From the NCBI GenBank assembly GCA_002686115.1, contig NZAF01000077.1, positions 1 to 6,968 of the forward strand: a DNA stretch of 6,968 nt, written 5' to 3'. Positions within the stretch are counted from its first letter, which is position 1. Every line of letters begins with the position of its first letter. A model generated the notes under the pieces. The model was not told the DNA's origin and searched no databases. It saw only the letters and a list, made by a program, of their open reading frames with translations. The position numbers and the translations under genes are program-made. The stretch is from Halobacteriovorax sp. (lineage in GTDB: Bacteria; Bdellovibrionota; Bacteriovoracia; Bacteriovoracales; Bacteriovoracaceae). Shown here one piece after another: positions 5,220-6,968 of the stretch.

Positions 5220-6824
5220 ATGGGAAAACTAGTTAAACACGACAACCCAAATGTTTTACTTTACGATGATCACAAGATTCCAACAACGAGAAGAGATTTT
5301 CTAACTCAAGGAATTATTGGTCTATCAACAGCGATCACTACTCCACTTTTTGTATCAAGCAAAGTGTATGCGAATTCAGCTGCAGCTTGCTCTGAGAATA
5401 ACATATGTGGTGTCCCGTATCTTTGTGTTGAGGGTGCTGGAGGGATGAATATTGCTGGTGGAAATGTCGCAGTTGGTTTTAGTAGTGATGAAAACCCACA
5501 TGACTTTGGAAGTTTAAATCTAACAGACTACCACACTCTTGGTTTATCAAAGGCCCAACACCCTAGTGTATCGAGCATGAATGATGATAATTATGGGATA
5601 CGTTTTCATTCTACTTCTGGAATTCTTGAAGGTATGAATTCTGTTCTAAGTGAACCTGTTGATGGAGTTGACTTAAGACAATCAGTTGATGGTGTTTTAA
5701 TTTGTGCTCGTACAGCAGATGATTCAGCAAACAATCCGCTTAATACTATGTACGCAGCAGAGAGAGCTGGCGCAAAAGGAAAACTTGTTCCTCTTATTGG
5801 TGATACCAATACTGACTCCGGCTCAAGATCTCCTTCTCCTCAAAAGTTAGTTAACCTTTCAAAGAGACCTTCTAATATAAGAAACTTTAGAGATGGTGAA
5901 GGACTATTGAGTATTAATGATAAGCTAATGAATGAGGACTTTTTAAATGCTAGTGCCAATGGTGGTGGCGACAGAATGAAAAAATTTTTAAAGAGAATCG
6001 CTGGTATTTCAGAATCTAACTTTAGAGGAATTGCTTCTGATGAAGCTGCAAAAGAACACCTCATGAAAGCGAGTAATGGAGTTGAAGCTATCTTCAACAA
6101 ATTTAGTCCATCTAAATTAAATCCAATAAACGACGCAACAGTTAAGGCCCAACTTCAGTCTGCCTTTGGAGGTGATCCAATGACAGATAATGTAAACGAC
6201 GAAAGAGTTGCTTCAATTGCAAATCTTGTTACAAGTAGAATTGCTGGAGCAGGTTCTATTCAAGTTGGTGGTTGTGATTACCACTCAGGTGACGCAAGTC
6301 GAGGAATGGGAAAGGATCGAGAGATTGGAAGATATATTGGTAAATGTATTAAATTAGCGGCCCTAAGAGGTGAGCCACTATTTATTCACCTCTACACAGA
6401 TGGTGGTGTAGCTGGAGATAGAAACGGTGTTTTAGATGAAACAGCTGATGGGAAAGGAAGAGTCATTTGGACCTCTGATTCAGGTACGAGATCATCTACT
6501 TTAATACTTGTTTTTAAGCCTGGTCACAATAGATCAACTGACGGTGATTTAATTCTAGGGAGCAAGAAAAGTGATGGGAAAGATCGTACAAGACAAATAG
6601 GCCACTTTAGAAAAGGTGGAGGAGTTGAATTGACCGCAACTTCTATTGCAAATAATGTTAGTAAAATCTGGGTAGGTATTATGCTTAACTACCTTGCTTT
6701 CTCTTCTGGAAAAACTGATGACGATGCCGTAATAGCTGAAGCTATTCAAAATTTTAAAGATCGTTTTCCATTTGAGGATTTACCTGATGATGCTGAAGAT
6801 CTCATCAGACTAAAAGCAGCTTAA
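5220..6824 (+). CDS. Tat-exported DUF1501-like protein
   Basis: The protein has 534 residues; the start has AAGAGG six bases upstream. The N-terminus has a twin-arginine signal: TTRRDFLTQG (22-31, Arg24-Arg25), a mild hydrophobic stretch to about 46 and a probable cleavage near VYANSA. The motif GGCDYH (350-355) followed by a helix and PLFIHLYTDGG (386-396) matches the G-G-x-D-x-H and later beta-strand of DUF1501, a group in the alkaline phosphatase/sulfatase-like superfamily. Three Cys (57, 63, 69) lie at the mature N-terminus and a fourth sits inside the G-G-x-D motif (Cys352). The C-terminal part (about 457-495, GHFRKGG then a helix ending LNYLAF) fits the family's usual end. Tat export implies folding before transport, often with a cofactor. 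It is the last gene of the three-gene unit. Whether it is an active hydrolase cannot be told. Confidence 0.75.
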   Translation: MGKLVKHDNPNVLLYDDHKIPTTRRDFLTQGIIGLSTAITTPLFVSSKVYANSAAACSENNICGVPYLCVEGAGGMNIAGGNVAVGFSSDENPHDFGSLNLTDYHTLGLSKAQHPSVSSMNDDNYGIRFHSTSGILEGMNSVLSEPVDGVDLRQSVDGVLICARTADDSANNPLNTMYAAERAGAKGKLVPLIGDTNTDSGSRSPSPQKLVNLSKRPSNIRNFRDGEGLLSINDKLMNEDFLNASANGGGDRMKKFLKRIAGISESNFRGIASDEAAKEHLMKASNGVEAIFNKFSPSKLNPINDATVKAQLQSAFGGDPMTDNVNDERVASIANLVTSRIAGAGSIQVGGCDYHSGDASRGMGKDREIGRYIGKCIKLAALRGEPLFIHLYTDGGVAGDRNGVLDETADGKGRVIWTSDSGTRSSTLILVFKPGHNRSTDGDLILGSKKSDGKDRTRQIGHFRKGGGVELTATSIANNVSKIWVGIMLNYLAFSSGKTDDDAVIAEAIQNFKDRFPFEDLPDDAEDLIRLKAA

Positions 6825-6845
6825 GATAGTTAGTTAATAATTATT

Positions 6846-6869
6846 TCAAGAATATCGTTTTATTCTTGA
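6846..6869. repeat. Inverted repeat after the operon, possible weak terminator
   Basis: TCAAGAATA (6846-6854) and TATTCTTGA (6861-6869) are perfect 9-base arms around a six-base loop (TCGTTT), starting 22 bases after the DUF1501-like stop. The stem is AT-rich and is followed by GTTGATATAAGG rather than a U-tract, so termination would be weak. It may instead separate expression of the operon from the next lipoprotein gene or act as an operator. Confidence 0.45.
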
Positions 6870-6890
6870 GTTGATATAAGGTGGGACGTC

Positions 6891-6968
6891 ATGAAGCTGG
6901 ACGTAATAGTAATTTCGATACTTTTCAGTATCATCTTCACTGGTTGTGTAGCACCTGGTGGTGAAAAA
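6891..6968 (+). CDS. Lipoprotein, N-terminal part only
   Basis: An open frame of 26 codons runs off the window end. AAGGTGG lies six bases before the ATG. Residues 1-18 are a hydrophobic signal (MKLDVIVISILFSIIFTG) with lipobox FTGC and Cys19 as the lipidated residue, followed by VAPGGEK. The mature domain is outside the window, so function cannot be assigned. It lies 66 bases after the DUF1501-like gene on the same strand and may be part of the same transcript if the intervening inverted repeat does not stop transcription. Confidence 0.7.
   Translation, partial: MKLDVIVISILFSIIFTGCVAPGGEK

Noticed and set aside
6875..6880. TATAAG as a -10 box for the last lipoprotein gene
   Set aside because: It overlaps the ribosome-binding site, so transcription would start only about four bases before the ATG.

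Overview
The window is AT-rich and reads like the chromosome of a Gram-negative bacterium with an unusually large share of secreted proteins. Of the nine coding regions called here, four have lipoprotein signals, three have cleavable Sec or Tat signals, and two look cytoplasmic. The mix of a YceI-type protein, small c-type cytochromes, and DUF1588/DUF1585-like and DUF1501-like proteins in such a low-GC background suggests a member of the Bdellovibrionota, perhaps the Bacteriovorax/Halobacteriovorax group. This assignment is inferred from protein style and composition only; no rRNA or other marker gene is present.

Left part (1-1300): a truncated XRE-type helix-turn-helix regulator on the minus strand is divergent from a 174-residue Cys-rich pentapeptide-repeat protein on the plus strand. 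The control region between them carries eight copies of TGCAA on the plus strand, a good sigma70-like promoter for the pentapeptide gene and an inverted repeat at its expected transcription start. A rho-independent terminator follows at about 1267-1293. The simplest reading is a regulator controlling itself and its neighbour.

Middle part (1300-2900): a 38-codon ORF encoding little more than a signal peptide runs into the 3' end of a convergent lipoprotein gene of unknown function. Divergent from that lipoprotein is a two-gene unit: a secreted, Lys-rich YceI-family protein followed 13 bases later by a monohaem cytochrome c-like lipoprotein.

Right part (2900-6968): after a 272-base gap come three tightly packed genes. 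They encode a secreted DUF1588/DUF1585-like protein with one CxxCH motif, a Ser-rich lipoprotein of unknown function, and a Tat-exported DUF1501-like protein. They look co-transcribed and are the most distinctive content: a compact relative of the paired cytochrome-like/DUF1501 gene sets known from Planctomycetes and other bacteria, with an additional lipoprotein between the two recognisable partners. The window ends in the start of another lipoprotein gene, preceded by a 9-bp inverted repeat. Taken together, 2026-6824 suggests an envelope redox or surface-processing module, but no substrate can be read from the sequence.
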